From JAUREX01 sp044356825 (GTDB taxonomy: Bacteria > Pseudomonadota > Alphaproteobacteria > Rhodobacterales > Rhodobacteraceae): a DNA stretch of 6,004 nucleotides. Below are positions 5,814-6,004 of this stretch, piece by piece. How positions within the stretch are numbered: the stretch's first letter is position 1; the number at the start of each line of letters is the position of its first letter. The stretch is from NCBI GenBank assembly GCA_044356825.1, contig JBIKVM010000179.1, positions 1 to 6,004 on the forward strand, in the 5' to 3' direction. Both the position numbers and the translations under genes were made by a program. The notes under the pieces are model-generated. The model was not told where the DNA came from. It did no database searches and worked only from the letters and a program-made list of their open reading frames with translations.

Positions 5814-6004
5814 ATGCCGATGACCGTGAACCGCGAGGCGATCTACAAGGCTGCCCGCGAACTGTCGAACTGGGGCCGCTGGGGGCCCGATGATCAGATC
5901 GGGACGCTCAACAACGTCACGCCCGAGGATGTGGTGGCCGCAGCGCGACTGATCCGGCGGGGCAAGACCTTAGCGCGCGGCCGCGCGCGCGCCCAGAAGA
6001 TACC
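5814..6004 (+). CDS. Cyclase-family (PF04199) metal-dependent hydrolase, N-terminal fragment
   Basis: The frame is open from ATG 5814 to the end of the window (63 codons plus 2 bases), with a strong Shine-Dalgarno. The segment SNWGRWGPDDQIGTLNNVTPE (about residues 18-38) is the typical N-terminal signature of the longer (roughly 300-residue) cyclase-family proteins, written in the family as NWGRWG-x-DD-x-GTLN-x-(I/V)-(T/S)-P-E. The family includes bacterial kynurenine formamidase and isatin hydrolase, metal enzymes that hydrolyse amide or lactam bonds. The metal-binding H-x-G-T-H-x-D motif would lie downstream, outside the window, so activity cannot be judged. The last 13 or so codons read KTLARGRARAQKI, where the family normally has alternating hydrophobic residues; sequence errors at the end are possible. 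Its position next to the TetR gene and the Mo hydroxylase suggests a catabolic hydrolase that opens a ring or cleaves an amide. Confidence 0.85.
   Translation, partial: MPMTVNREAIYKAARELSNWGRWGPDDQIGTLNNVTPEDVVAAARLIRRGKTLARGRARAQKI

Overview
The window looks like a short stretch of a high-GC proteobacterial chromosome. An alphaproteobacterium, perhaps Rhodobacteraceae-like, is my best guess from the very G/C-rich third codon positions and the gene families present. No rRNA or other marker gene confirms this. Both ends cut through genes. The left end lies inside a near-perfect DNA repeat and the right end just after a GC palindrome, which is where short-read assemblies often break.

Layout. 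(1) Bases 1-554, + strand: the 3' part of a MORN-repeat protein gene, containing two nearly identical 138-bp tandem units. (2) Bases 582-1148, - strand: a carboxymuconolactone decarboxylase (CMD)-like protein without the redox CxxC. (3) Bases 1275-4968, + strand: a tightly coupled three-gene operon for a molybdenum hydroxylase of the xanthine dehydrogenase/CO dehydrogenase family, in the order FAD subunit, 2Fe-2S subunit, molybdopterin subunit, with ATGA overlaps at both junctions. (4) Bases 4972-5685, - strand: a TetR-type repressor convergent with the operon. (5) Bases 5814-6004, + strand: the first 63 codons of a cyclase-family (PF04199) metal hydrolase, divergent from the repressor. A perfect 6+6 inverted repeat, a candidate operator, lies between the repressor and the cyclase.

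Working model (inference). A small-molecule catabolic locus: the molybdenum hydroxylase hydroxylates a substrate, probably an aromatic or N-heterocyclic compound. The cyclase-family hydrolase and the CMD-like protein could act on later intermediates, and the TetR protein could sense substrate or product. The active-site loop of the large subunit (QYRAVGHP) matches neither the form I CO dehydrogenase signature (AYxCSFR) nor the form II/generic one (AYRGAGR). CO is therefore unlikely as the substrate and the true substrate cannot be read from the sequence. The MORN gene appears unrelated to this locus. I saw no tRNA, rRNA, CRISPR array or insertion sequence.
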